DNA of 7,885 nucleotides from Planctomycetota bacterium (GTDB taxonomy: Bacteria; Planctomycetota; PUPC01; DSUN01). The notes under the pieces are model-generated. The model was not told where the DNA came from and made no database searches. It worked only from the letters and a program-made list of their open reading frames with translations. The DNA is taken from the NCBI GenBank assembly GCA_016872875.1, contig VGYW01000387.1, forward strand, positions 1 through 7,885, in the 5' to 3' direction. Positions 1 through 6,635 of the stretch are shown here, piece after piece (the first letter of the stretch is position 1; each line of letters opens with the position of its first letter). The position numbers and the translations under genes are program-made.

Positions 1-1933
1 TGGCCAGGACGCTGAGCCCTTCGGGCGCGCCGGGCACGTCGTGCAGCATGGGGACAGGGGCGTCCACCAGTTGCTCCTTGCCGCCGTCAATGCTCCACGC
101 GAGGGTCGAGAGTGAGCGCGGCGGCTTCAGGCGCGAGAGGGCATTGCCTGCAACGAGGAGCTCGTAGGGGCCGTCGGCCGGGATGCGGAATGCGACTTCG
201 GCCCAATAGCCCTGCGCGTCGGGCTCTCGGTCGGTCCAGAGTTCCAGGAGGCGTCCGTCCGAGTAGCCGGCCTTGGGGTTCCTGCCCCAGCCTGTGCTGC
301 ACCGGCCGGCCTCGGCCTCGAAGACGAGGGCCTCGCCCCCGGCCTGCGTCGCGGCGCCTTTCTCGGCCTTGATCTGCCGCGCGCCGTTGATGAAGAGGAG
401 TTCGCCCCGCAAGGGGATGGTGGCTCGCCCGTCCTCGAGGTTCAGTGGGCGGGAGCGGCCCCAGATGTCCGTGGCCACTGGCAGCTTGCCCGGCTCGAGC
501 GGCTCGATGGCCAGGGTCGCGCTCCCCTGGGCTTTCGCGAACAGCTTGGGCCGCGCGGCGCCCCCCTGGAGAGCCGCCACCATCTCCTCCCCGCGTCGGA
601 AGAGGAAGACCTCCACGCCCGGCACGCCGCGGTCGCTCCCTGCGAACTTCCCCGCTCCGATGCAGTGCGCCCCGACCGAGAAGGCGATGCCCGCGGGCAG
701 CACGGTCCAGTCCTTCCGCACCAGCGGGCGGTACTCGGGGTAGCCGATGAGGACGTGGATGAACTTGAACGAGCGCTCGACGCCGCCGGCGAGGTTCCGC
801 AGCGGCACCTCGCTCCGCTCCTCGCTGTTCCAGATCGGCACGTCGAGGCCGTGCTTCTTCAGCAGGGCACGCCATTGCGCCAGGGAGCCCGGCCTCTCAT
901 CGGTGTAGTGGACGGAGAGGATGTCCATGTGCTTCCCGATGCCGAGCTGAAGGAGGCGGTCGGCGAAGGCATGGCCGTCAACGAACCCGCCCACGGCAAT
1001 GCGCGCGTGGGGGTTCCCGCGGCGCAGGGCCTGGCTGGTGTGCTTCACGTGCTCTGCGAAGTCCTCCACCGTGCCCGTCCAGTAGCGGTTCGGCAGGTTC
1101 GGCTCGTTCCAGACCTCCCATACGCCGATCTCGTCGCGGAAGGCGGCGGCGAGCTTCTCCATCAGTTGGTTCCACAGGGCGTAGTCGGCCGGCTTCACGC
1201 GGCACCAGACCGGCCCGGCGTCGCCCACGGCCGCCGTCTCATCTGGGCGCGACGACAGCTCGCGCGGGCACTGGGCGATCTCCCCGAAGATCGAGATGCC
1301 CTCCTCGCGCAGCGCCCTGGCGTAGCTCTTCCAGAGGCTCCAGTCGGCGGTCACGGCGGGCTTCGGCCCGTCGGCCACAGTGACCTTTCCGAAGCTGTGC
1401 GCCCAGAAGTTCAGGCGTGACCAGGCTGCGCCGAGGAGCCTGTGGCTCTGCGCGGCGTTGCGCGGCCCGTCGGGGTCGTCCTTGTTGAACCAGACGTGCG
1501 GGGTGTAGAAGATGCCCCAGGGCGAGGCGGGGTCCGGCTTGTCGGGCGCGAAGACCACGGCGAGCCAGGTCTGGGCCTTCGAGGTCGCCGTGCCGCACGT
1601 GGCCGCCAGGTCGAGCTGGTAGAGTCCGCGCCCGGGGAGCTCCAGGGGCAGCCGCGCCTCGCCGGCGCCCTTCTCGATCACGGCCTTCCCGCGCGTCTGC
1701 CACGGCCCGCCGGATTCCCTGGCCGAGTACTCCACCGTGGTGGCGCCATCCGCGCCCGCGGCTCGCACCCTCACGTCCAGCGGCTCGGCGTCCGTGAACA
1801 GCAGCCCCGCCCGCGCCGAGGCCACCCAGATGGCGAACCCCGCCTGCCCCCTCGGATTGCCGAAGAGGTATTCCGGGCTGCCGCCGAGCGCGCCCGAAGC
1901 GCAGAGCACGAAAGCCACGGCTGCCTTTGTCAT
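1..1933 (-). CDS. Exported glycoside-hydrolase-like protein with C-terminal carbohydrate-binding-like domain (3' end outside window)
   Basis: The frame read leftwards from the ATG at 1933-1931 is open to base 1, giving at least 644 residues; the stop lies outside. Residues 1-18 (MTKAAVAFVLCASGALGG) look like a short signal peptide. About 38-130 is beta-rich and Ig-like. About 138-430 resembles a clan GH-A (beta/alpha)8 barrel: VWEVWNEPN (271-279) holds Glu277 at the general acid/base position, ILSVHYT (338-344) fits a later strand, and IWNSEE (367-372) offers Glu371 or Glu372 as nucleophile. A beta region follows, then from about 535 a jelly-roll-like segment (FEAEAG, later Y-W-A-E-V and P-A-D-G-P-Y) resembling CBM6/35-type modules. 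The likely role is hydrolysis of a polysaccharide outside the cytoplasm; substrate and exact GH family cannot be read. The start is supported by the promoter beside it, but no Shine-Dalgarno is seen. It could be a catalytically inactive relative. Confidence 0.8.
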   Translation of the reverse strand, partial: MTKAAVAFVLCASGALGGSPEYLFGNPRGQAGFAIWVASARAGLLFTDAEPLDVRVRAAGADGATTVEYSARESGGPWQTRGKAVIEKGAGEARLPLELPGRGLYQLDLAATCGTATSKAQTWLAVVFAPDKPDPASPWGIFYTPHVWFNKDDPDGPRNAAQSHRLLGAAWSRLNFWAHSFGKVTVADGPKPAVTADWSLWKSYARALREEGISIFGEIAQCPRELSSRPDETAAVGDAGPVWCRVKPADYALWNQLMEKLAAAFRDEIGVWEVWNEPNLPNRYWTGTVEDFAEHVKHTSQALRRGNPHARIAVGGFVDGHAFADRLLQLGIGKHMDILSVHYTDERPGSLAQWRALLKKHGLDVPIWNSEERSEVPLRNLAGGVERSFKFIHVLIGYPEYRPLVRKDWTVLPAGIAFSVGAHCIGAGKFAGSDRGVPGVEVFLFRRGEEMVAALQGGAARPKLFAKAQGSATLAIEPLEPGKLPVATDIWGRSRPLNLEDGRATIPLRGELLFINGARQIKAEKGAATQAGGEALVFEAEAGRCSTGWGRNPKAGYSDGRLLELWTDREPDAQGYWAEVAFRIPADGPYELLVAGNALSRLKPPRSLSTLAWSIDGGKEQLVDAPVPMLHDVPGAPEGLSVLA

Positions 1934-1940
1934 GGGAGCG

Positions 1941-1968
1941 ATTATACCGACGAAAGGTGAAACATCAA
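1941..1968 (-). promoter_or_regulatory. Candidate promoter of the glycoside-hydrolase-like gene, possibly leaderless
   Basis: Read on the minus strand there is a perfect TATAAT (bases 1946-1941) and, 16 bases upstream, TTGATG (1968-1963), four of six matches to TTGACA. Seven bases separate TATAAT from the ATG at 1933, so initiation at the usual distance would begin at or next to the A of the start codon. No purine-rich ribosome binding site precedes the ATG, which agrees with a leaderless transcript. This is prediction from consensus only. Confidence 0.5.
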
Positions 1969-1991
1969 AGCTCGACCGCCGCCCCGAGTCT

Positions 1992-2149
1992 GGCCCCAAG
2001 TCTTGGAGACCGGCCGCATTCCCGTCTTCTCGTGCTCGTCGTCGTCCTCGTCGTCGTCGTCGATTCTCTGGGCTCTTCCCGTTCGGCACGTTCGACGACG
2101 AGGACGACGACGACAACGACGACGATTGGGAACCCCAAGATCAAGGGCC
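1992..2149. repeat. Imperfect palindrome with inverted GTC/GAC triplet arms
   Basis: The left arm (about 2035-2063) is a run of GTC triplets broken by CTC; the right arm (2092-2125) is a run of GAC triplets broken by GAG and AAC. Bases 2038-2055 are an exact reverse complement of 2094-2111 (18 bp), including the single variant CTC/GAG triplet, leaving a 38-base loop. Similarity continues outward: left GGCCC, TCTTGGAG and TTCCC match the reverse complement of right-flank GGGCCTT-side sequence, CCCCAAGA and GGGAA. The whole is about 158 bp and lies between two divergent promoters. Frames across it give only D-, R- or S-rich translations and look non-coding. It could act as a cruciform, a transcript hairpin, or be a member of a dispersed palindromic repeat family; copy number cannot be judged from one window. 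Confidence 0.8.
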
Positions 2150-2170
2150 ACACTCCGCTGCCCGCGGCTG

Positions 2171-2199
2171 TTGCAGGGCATGGGCACCCCTCATATAAT
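2171..2199 (+). promoter_or_regulatory. Candidate sigma-70-type promoter of the Gfo/Idh/MocA gene
   Basis: TTGCAG (2171-2176) is followed after 17 bases by a perfect TATAAT (2194-2199). Transcription would start near 2206, leaving a leader of roughly 65 bases before the preferred start at 2272. It faces away from the minus-strand promoter at 1941-1968, with the triplet-repeat palindrome between them. Confidence 0.5.
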
Positions 2200-2255
2200 C
2201 TCTCCTCGTGAGTTCCGGTCGCGTCCTAACAAGGCGAAATGGGCATGAGGGCGTC

Positions 2256-2263
2256 AGAAGGAG
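2256..2263 (+). promoter_or_regulatory. Ribosome binding site deciding the oxidoreductase start
   Basis: AGAAGGAG lies 8 bases before the ATG at 2272, an ideal spacing. The in-frame ATG at 2239 has only a weak AAGG upstream (2231-2234) and would add 11 residues lacking family similarity. This site is the reason for choosing 2272. Confidence 0.6.
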
Positions 2264-2271
2264 ACAAGGCG

Positions 2272-3345
2272 ATGGCGATGGGAACGGTGACCTTGAAGGA
2301 GCTTGGGCTGCCCGAGGCGCTGCCGATGCCGAAGCGGAAGGACTGGCGTATCGGGATGATCGGCTTCGGCGGCATTGCGCGCGGGGCGCACGTGCCCGCC
2401 TATCGCACCGCGGGCTGGAACGTGGTGGCCATCGCGGACCCCGACCCCGCGGCACAACAGGCGGCCCGCGAGAAGTTCGGCATCCAGAAGGTCTACGCAG
2501 ATTACCACGACCTCGTGGCCGACCCCGAGGTGGAGATCATTGACCTCCTCACGCATCCGACGCTCCGCGAGGGCGCGGTGCGTGCGGCAGCCGACGCGCG
2601 GAAGCCCATCGCCACGGAGAAGCCTCTGGCCGGCACCCTGGCCGAGGCCGAGCGCATCGTCGCCATCGCCGAGGAAACCGGCACCCCTTTCGCGGTCCAC
2701 CAGAACTATCGCTGGCGCAAGTGCTGCTATCTCGCCCACCACGTTGTCGGGAAGGGCCTCATCGGCTCCCCGTTCTTCGCAGCCATCGAAATCGTCGGCA
2801 CTCAGGACGTCGGCCTCGCAAAGCACCCCTTCTACGCGGTCTGCACGGATTTCCTGACGGTGCAGTGGAACACGCACCTGGCCGACCTCTTGCGCTTCTG
2901 GACGGGCCGCGACGCGACCCGCGTCCTCGCGCGCACGGGGCGGATGCCCGGCCAGAACTTCGTCAGCGACAACCTCCTGATCGTCCTCTACGACTTCGGC
3001 CCCGGCCTCACGGGCCACGTCCTCCACACCGAGCTCCTCCGCTCCTCCGGCGCGATGGGCGGCGTCCGCTGCCGCGTTGACGGCGACAAAGGCTCAATCG
3101 TCTTCGACTTCGACGGGCAACTGACCCTCGATTCGCTGGTGTTGGGCGGGGGCCCGAGGACGCTCGATGCCTCGGGCGGCACCTACACCAGCTCCTTCGC
3201 AGGCTCGATGGGCGACTTCCTGCTCGCCATTGAGGAGGGCCGCGAGCCGCTCGTGAGCGCCCGGCGCAACCTCGCCACCATCCGCACCATCTTCGCCGAG
3301 GACCGCAGCACCCGCGAGGGCGGCGTCTGGCTCCCCTGCACTTGA
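2272..3345 (+). CDS. Gfo/Idh/MocA family NAD(P)-dependent oxidoreductase
   Basis: This 357-residue protein is a typical-length member of the Gfo/Idh/MocA family, cytoplasmic enzymes that mostly oxidise or reduce a hydroxyl of sugars, inositols or related polyols with NAD(P). After a ~24-residue lead, residues 27-44 form the Rossmann dinucleotide loop (IGMIGFGGIARGAHVPAY). AIADPD (53-58) ends the second strand, with Asp56 at the position that often favours NAD over NADP. TEKPLA (115-120) carries the family's E-K-P with catalytic Lys117. VHQNYRW (142-148) and N-T-H-L-A-D (200-205) follow; His202 and Asp205 fit the conserved His of the substrate site. The C-terminal alpha/beta domain runs to the end. 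The substrate cannot be inferred; divergence from a glycoside-hydrolase-like gene suggests a sugar product. The alternative start is 2239 (368 residues). Confidence 0.92.
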   Translation: MAMGTVTLKELGLPEALPMPKRKDWRIGMIGFGGIARGAHVPAYRTAGWNVVAIADPDPAAQQAAREKFGIQKVYADYHDLVADPEVEIIDLLTHPTLREGAVRAAADARKPIATEKPLAGTLAEAERIVAIAEETGTPFAVHQNYRWRKCCYLAHHVVGKGLIGSPFFAAIEIVGTQDVGLAKHPFYAVCTDFLTVQWNTHLADLLRFWTGRDATRVLARTGRMPGQNFVSDNLLIVLYDFGPGLTGHVLHTELLRSSGAMGGVRCRVDGDKGSIVFDFDGQLTLDSLVLGGGPRTLDASGGTYTSSFAGSMGDFLLAIEEGREPLVSARRNLATIRTIFAEDRSTREGGVWLPCT

Positions 3346-3370
3346 CTCCGCGTTCAGAACGTCGTACAAG
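3342..3370 (+). promoter_or_regulatory. Candidate promoter overlapping the oxidoreductase stop codon
   Basis: TTGACT (3342-3347, five of six consensus) contains the TGA stop of the oxidoreductase. After exactly 17 bases comes TACAAG (3365-3370, four of six). Initiation near 3377 would give a leader of about 53 bases to the membrane-protein gene, making that gene and the M20 gene a separate transcription unit. Read-through from upstream is also possible. Confidence 0.4.
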
Positions 3371-3410
3371 TGTCGCAAGCGGCGTCTTGCTTCGAGCACC
3401 GTGATGGACA

Positions 3411-3420
3411 GGAAGGAGGG
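3411..3420 (+). promoter_or_regulatory. Strong ribosome binding site of the membrane-protein gene
   Basis: GGAAGGAGGG lies 9 bases before the ATG at 3430 and is among the best Shine-Dalgarno matches in the window. It supports that this unrecognised gene is really translated. Confidence 0.6.
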
Positions 3421-3429
3421 TAAGGCGAA

Positions 3430-3930
3430 ATGGCGGCTCCGCCAACAAGCGGTCCATTCCTCCCGCTCGAGGCCTACAAGCTCCTGACGGGCCTGCTCCA
3501 GCACGAGGAAGCGCTCTTCTGGAAGCGCAATGAGATCATGCTGCTGATCAATACGGGGCTGCTCGCCATTGTGGGGCTGGGAAAGGCGGCACCCGGCTCC
3601 GGCGCGCCCGGGCTGCCGTCCTCTTTTGCTCTCCTCGTTTGTTTGATCGGGCTGCTCATGTGCGCCCTCTGGCTTATCATTGTGAGGAGAAGCCAGGCAT
3701 TCTACAACCATTGGTATGAACAACTGAAGTTCCTGGAACGGACCAAGCTTGACCCAGTCAAGACGTTCCAGCTCGCCGACGATTATTTCGAGAAGGGCCA
3801 CGTCATGCTAGGCGACAGGCCTTTCGATCTCGGCCCTATCGCGAGAAGGATGCGCATATACGATGCCATGACGGCAGCGCCTGTGATCTTCGGCGTCGTC
3901 TGGATTGTGGTGGCCGTCCTGCGTTTGTGA
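3430..3930 (+). CDS. Small three-TM inner-membrane protein of unknown function
   Basis: This 166-residue protein belongs to no family I can name firmly. There are three hydrophobic segments: about 36-51 (IMLLINTGLLAIVGLG), 65-85 (ending W-L-I-I-V-R-R) and 148-165 (PVIFGVVWIVVAVLRL). Between the second and third is a charged, probably helical ~60-residue segment (89-147) with many aromatic residues. Before TM1 sits WKRNEIMLLINT (31-42). A basic or aromatic lead into a TM with 'INT', then a TM pair and a long helix, resembles a loose class of small bacterial membrane proteins such as RipA-like ones; this is a weak resemblance by layout only. The strong ribosome binding site, length and codon pattern support a real gene. 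The M20 hydrolase starts 19 bases after its stop, so co-transcription is likely, though no functional link is known. Confidence 0.8.
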   Translation: MAAPPTSGPFLPLEAYKLLTGLLQHEEALFWKRNEIMLLINTGLLAIVGLGKAAPGSGAPGLPSSFALLVCLIGLLMCALWLIIVRRSQAFYNHWYEQLKFLERTKLDPVKTFQLADDYFEKGHVMLGDRPFDLGPIARRMRIYDAMTAAPVIFGVVWIVVAVLRL

Positions 3931-3949
3931 TCGCGAGGCGGAGCGCCCA

Positions 3950-5401
3950 ATGAACCTGGCCAAAGTACACGAGGACATGGACCGTGCCTTCCCCAGGCAC
4001 CTGGAGAGGGTGCAGGAGTTCCTGCGCATCGAGAGCGTTTCGGGACAGGCTACGGTGCTTCAGCGAGCCGCTCGTTGGCTCCAGGCATATGTGGAAGAGT
4101 TGGGCGGGGAGAGCGAGCTCGCCGGGAGGCCCGAGGCGCCCATCGTCTTCGCCAGGTTCGCCGCTGGCAAGCCGAAGACTCTGCTGGCCTACGGGATGTA
4201 CGACGTGCAGCCCGTTGCCGGCCAGGCATGGACCTCTGCCCCCTTCGCTGCTGAGGTGCGAGACCTCCCCGGATTGGGGCCGTGCATCATGGCCAGAGGG
4301 GCCTGCAACTCGAAGGGGCCTCTGGTGGGGTTCCTGAACGCCGTTGAGGCCATCATCCAGGCCGACGAGCTGCCCGTGAACCTCCTCCTGACTATCGAGG
4401 GCGAAGAGGAGCAGGGCAGCCCTACAATCGGCGCCTTCTACCGGCAGAACAGGGAGCGGCTGGCGGCCGATGCCGGCTTCGAGCCGTTCTGGGCCGACTA
4501 TGGGACCGACGTGGACCGCCCGACGATTTCGCTGGGGACGAAGGGGATTCTGGACCTCGAGCTCGTCTGCGCGGGTGGCGAGTGGGGCGGGCCGGTCGAG
4601 CGGCCCATCCATAGCAGCGTCGGAACCCTGGTCGCCTCGCCAACCTGGCGGCTCATCAAGGCGCTTGCCACGCTTGTGGACGAGGACGAGCGCGTTGTCA
4701 TCGAGGGCTTCTACGGCGACGTTGCCCCGCCCCGGCCCGAGGATGATGAGGTCCTCAGCCGCCTTGCCGCCGGTTTCGACGGGGCGGCCCTCGCTGCCTG
4801 GCTGGGAGCGCGCAGGCTCAAGCGCCCCTCACTCGGCGGTAGCCTGCTCCGAGAGCACTTCTTCGCCCCGTGCATTCACGTGGAGCAGATCGTGGAGCCG
4901 TCTGGCAGCGGCGGCGCGATCCCCGCGGCGGCCCGGGCGCGGCTGGAGATCCGCCTCGTGCCCGACATGGACCCGGCCCGCACGGCGCAACTGGTCGCAG
5001 ACCATCTCCGCAGGCGGGGCTACGGCGACATCGAGGTTGTCACCACCGCCAGCTATCCGTGCAGCCGAACCGACCTCGCTGCCCCCGTGGTCCAGGCCAT
5101 GATCGCGGCATACAAGCGGCATGGCTGCGAGCCGCAGATCGTACCCCTCATGGCCAGCGCGTCGCCTTACTATCTCTTCAGCGATGTTCTTCGGATACCC
5201 TACGTCTGGGGCGGCCTTGGCAAGGCGGGCCGCAGCCACGCGCCGGACGAGTATGCTTCCGTGGAGGGCCTCCGGCTGTTCGAGAAGTCGCTCGCAACTT
5301 TCCTCTACTGCTTCGCCAGCGCGTGCGAGGCCCACCGCCCGGGCGATGTCCCACACGCAGCCCGCGCGCCCCGCGAGGACGCGGCAGGTGTCGCTCGGTG
5401 A
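3950..5401 (+). CDS. M20-family metallohydrolase (peptidase/deacylase-like) with altered zinc-ligand positions
   Basis: This 483-residue, apparently cytoplasmic protein has the layout of M20 dipeptidases of the CNDP type: a catalytic domain split by a dimerisation domain (about 215-350). LLAYGMYDVQPV (78-89) matches the family's G-H-x-D motif with Met83 in place of the zinc His, while Asp85 is kept. ARGACNSKGPL (115-125) has Asn120 where the zinc-bridging Asp is usual. IEGEEEQGS (149-157) keeps the Glu pair, Asp183 fits the next ligand, His221 (PIHSS) the transition-state His, and His430 (RSHAPDEY) the last zinc ligand. SGSGGAIPA and RLVPDMDP (318-342) are also typical. The family cleaves dipeptides, acyl-amino acids or similar amides. 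GAGGCGGAG upstream supports the ATG at 3950; an in-frame ATG at 3905 would overlap the preceding gene and is less likely. The gene is probably cotranscribed with the membrane-protein gene. Confidence 0.9.
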   Translation: MNLAKVHEDMDRAFPRHLERVQEFLRIESVSGQATVLQRAARWLQAYVEELGGESELAGRPEAPIVFARFAAGKPKTLLAYGMYDVQPVAGQAWTSAPFAAEVRDLPGLGPCIMARGACNSKGPLVGFLNAVEAIIQADELPVNLLLTIEGEEEQGSPTIGAFYRQNRERLAADAGFEPFWADYGTDVDRPTISLGTKGILDLELVCAGGEWGGPVERPIHSSVGTLVASPTWRLIKALATLVDEDERVVIEGFYGDVAPPRPEDDEVLSRLAAGFDGAALAAWLGARRLKRPSLGGSLLREHFFAPCIHVEQIVEPSGSGGAIPAAARARLEIRLVPDMDPARTAQLVADHLRRRGYGDIEVVTTASYPCSRTDLAAPVVQAMIAAYKRHGCEPQIVPLMASASPYYLFSDVLRIPYVWGGLGKAGRSHAPDEYASVEGLRLFEKSLATFLYCFASACEAHRPGDVPHAARAPREDAAGVAR

Positions 5402-5406
5402 GCCGA

Positions 5407-5432
5407 GAGGGCGTGCCCGAATCACGCGCCTC
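5407..5432. terminator. Candidate hairpin between convergent genes
   Basis: GAGGGCGTG (5407-5415) can pair with CACGCGCCTC (5423-5432), nine base pairs with one bulged G and a 7-base loop. It fills most of the 43-base gap between the ends of the M20 gene and the aminotransferase gene, where a two-way terminator would be expected. No T-run follows on either strand, so it is not a classical intrinsic terminator. Confidence 0.3.
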
Positions 5433-5444
5433 AGCACTTGGGTG

Positions 5445-6563
5445 TCATGTCTTGGCTGGGCAGCGGGTCCCTGCGAGGCGGCGAAGGACTTCGAGGCCGC
5501 GCTCGATCGTGGCGTCGGCCACGGGGTAGGCGATGCGGAAGTGAGTGGCGCGCTCGGAGAAGACGCTCCCTGGGATGATGAGGAGGTTGTTGCGGATGGC
5601 CTGCTCGACGAAGGCCATGTCGGTGCCCCAGGGCACGCGCGGGAAGACGTAGAAGGAGCCCTGGGGCTTCTCCACCTCGTAGCCGGCGTCGCGGAGGCCG
5701 CTGTAGAGCGCGTCACGCTTGGCGGCGTAGGCGGCGATGAGGGGCGAGGTGTCCACGCCCAAGGCTACGATGGCCGCCCTCTGCGCGAAGGAGGGGGCGC
5801 AGACGAAGGTGTATTGCTGGAGCTTGGTCATGGCCGCGATGAGCTCGCCGGGGCCAGCCGCGTAGCCGAGGCGCCAGCCGGTCATCGCGTGGGTCTTCGA
5901 GAAGCCGCTGAGGAGAAGCGTCTGCGGGTGAATGCTCGCCATTGAAACGTATGGCCCGTCGTAGACGAATGCCTCGTAGGTCTCGTCGGAGAGCACCAGG
6001 ATGTCCCGCTCCCGCGCGAGCTCGGCGACCATGCGCAGCTCGTCGGCGGAGTAGACGGCCCCCGTGGGGTTGCACGGGCTGTTGACGACGATCAGCTTGG
6101 TCCGCGGCGAGAGGAGCGGCGCCAGGGCCTCGCGGCGCAGGCGGAAGTCGGGATAGGTGTCCAGGAACACCGCCTTGGCCCCGCAAAGGGTTGCCAGGTG
6201 CTTGTAGATGACGAAGTAGGGGTCGGGGATCACCACCTCGTCGCCTGGGTTGAGCGTGGCGAGGAAGGCGAGGGTGAGGCCGCCCGAGACCGCCGAGGTG
6301 ATGAGCGTGGCGTCGGGCTCGAATGCCTTCCTGTCCTTGAGCATCGTGCGGATGGCGGCGTTGAGCTCGGGGATGCCCTGGGTCACGGTGTAGCGGTTAT
6401 GGCCGGCCAGGATCGCCTCGATGGCCGCGTCCTTCACGAGCTCGGGCACGTCGAAGTCGGGCTGGCCGATGCTGAAGTTGATCGGGTCCTTCAGCGTTGC
6501 CGCGAGGTCGAAGACCCTGCGGATGCCCGAAGCATCGATCCGCCGCACGCGGTCGGAGAGCAT
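5445..6563 (-). CDS. PLP-dependent class I/II aminotransferase (aspartate-aminotransferase fold, I-gamma-like)
   Basis: This 372-residue enzyme is near the usual length for fold-type I aminotransferases, which move an amino group between an amino acid and a 2-oxo acid using pyridoxal phosphate in the cytoplasm. Visible landmarks are INFSIGQPDFDVP (28-40) near the start, YTVTQGIPEL (58-67), NSPCNPTG (161-168) with Asn165, SDETYEAFVYDG (192-203) with Asp193 that binds the PLP nitrogen, and SGFSKTHAMTGWRLGY (219-234) with Lys223 as the Schiff-base lysine. Arg343 in FRIAYP (342-347) is the likely substrate-carboxylate arginine. Aspartate, aromatic and alanine aminotransferases share this pattern, so substrate is open. 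GGAG (minus strand, 6574-6571) lies 7 bases before the ATG. The gene converges on the M20 gene and is divergent from the toxin-antitoxin operon. Confidence 0.93.
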   Translation of the reverse strand: MLSDRVRRIDASGIRRVFDLAATLKDPINFSIGQPDFDVPELVKDAAIEAILAGHNRYTVTQGIPELNAAIRTMLKDRKAFEPDATLITSAVSGGLTLAFLATLNPGDEVVIPDPYFVIYKHLATLCGAKAVFLDTYPDFRLRREALAPLLSPRTKLIVVNSPCNPTGAVYSADELRMVAELARERDILVLSDETYEAFVYDGPYVSMASIHPQTLLLSGFSKTHAMTGWRLGYAAGPGELIAAMTKLQQYTFVCAPSFAQRAAIVALGVDTSPLIAAYAAKRDALYSGLRDAGYEVEKPQGSFYVFPRVPWGTDMAFVEQAIRNNLLIIPGSVFSERATHFRIAYPVADATIERGLEVLRRLAGTRCPAKT

Positions 6564-6605
6564 GGCGAGGCTCCATAGCAGTCAGTGGGCCGCCGAATGG
6601 CGCCT

Positions 6606-6635
6606 ATGATACATTGGCCGGGGGCGGCAGGTCAA
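6606..6635 (-). promoter_or_regulatory. Candidate promoter of the aminotransferase gene
   Basis: On the minus strand TTGACC (6635-6630) and TATCAT (6611-6606) are each five of six matches to consensus, separated by 18 bases. Transcription would start near 6599, giving a leader of about 36 bases. Its -35 box lies inside the left arm of the dyad at 6631-6654. Confidence 0.45.

Noticed and set aside
87..875. Minus-strand open frame of 262 residues
   Set aside because: Its translation is rich in Arg, Ala and Gly and it overlaps the glycoside-hydrolase-like gene in another frame; that gene has recognisable motifs and this one does not.
665..1420. Plus-strand open frame of 251 residues opposite the glycoside-hydrolase-like gene
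   Set aside because: It is the antisense shadow of a GC-rich gene; no ribosome binding site or family motif was seen.
2035..2125. CRISPR-like repeated units
   Set aside because: The units are simple triplets with no spacers of even length; this is an inverted microsatellite, not an array.
1737..2198. Plus-strand frame with a D-rich stretch across the triplet repeat
   Set aside because: The acidic run is just the GAC triplets read in one frame; it overlaps the real minus-strand gene and has no protein-like core.
2254..3027. Minus-strand frame of 257 residues inside the oxidoreductase gene
   Set aside because: Antisense shadow of a clear Gfo/Idh/MocA gene.
3094..3801. Minus-strand frame of 235 residues across the oxidoreductase end and the membrane-protein gene
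   Set aside because: It has no start signal and lies opposite two better-supported plus-strand genes.
4829..5716. Minus-strand frame of 295 residues spanning the convergent ends
   Set aside because: It overlaps the M20 gene antisense and the aminotransferase in another frame; its sequence has no family pattern.
5121..5945. Plus-strand frame of 274 residues
   Set aside because: Covered by the M20 gene and, in antisense, by the aminotransferase; composition is shadow-like.
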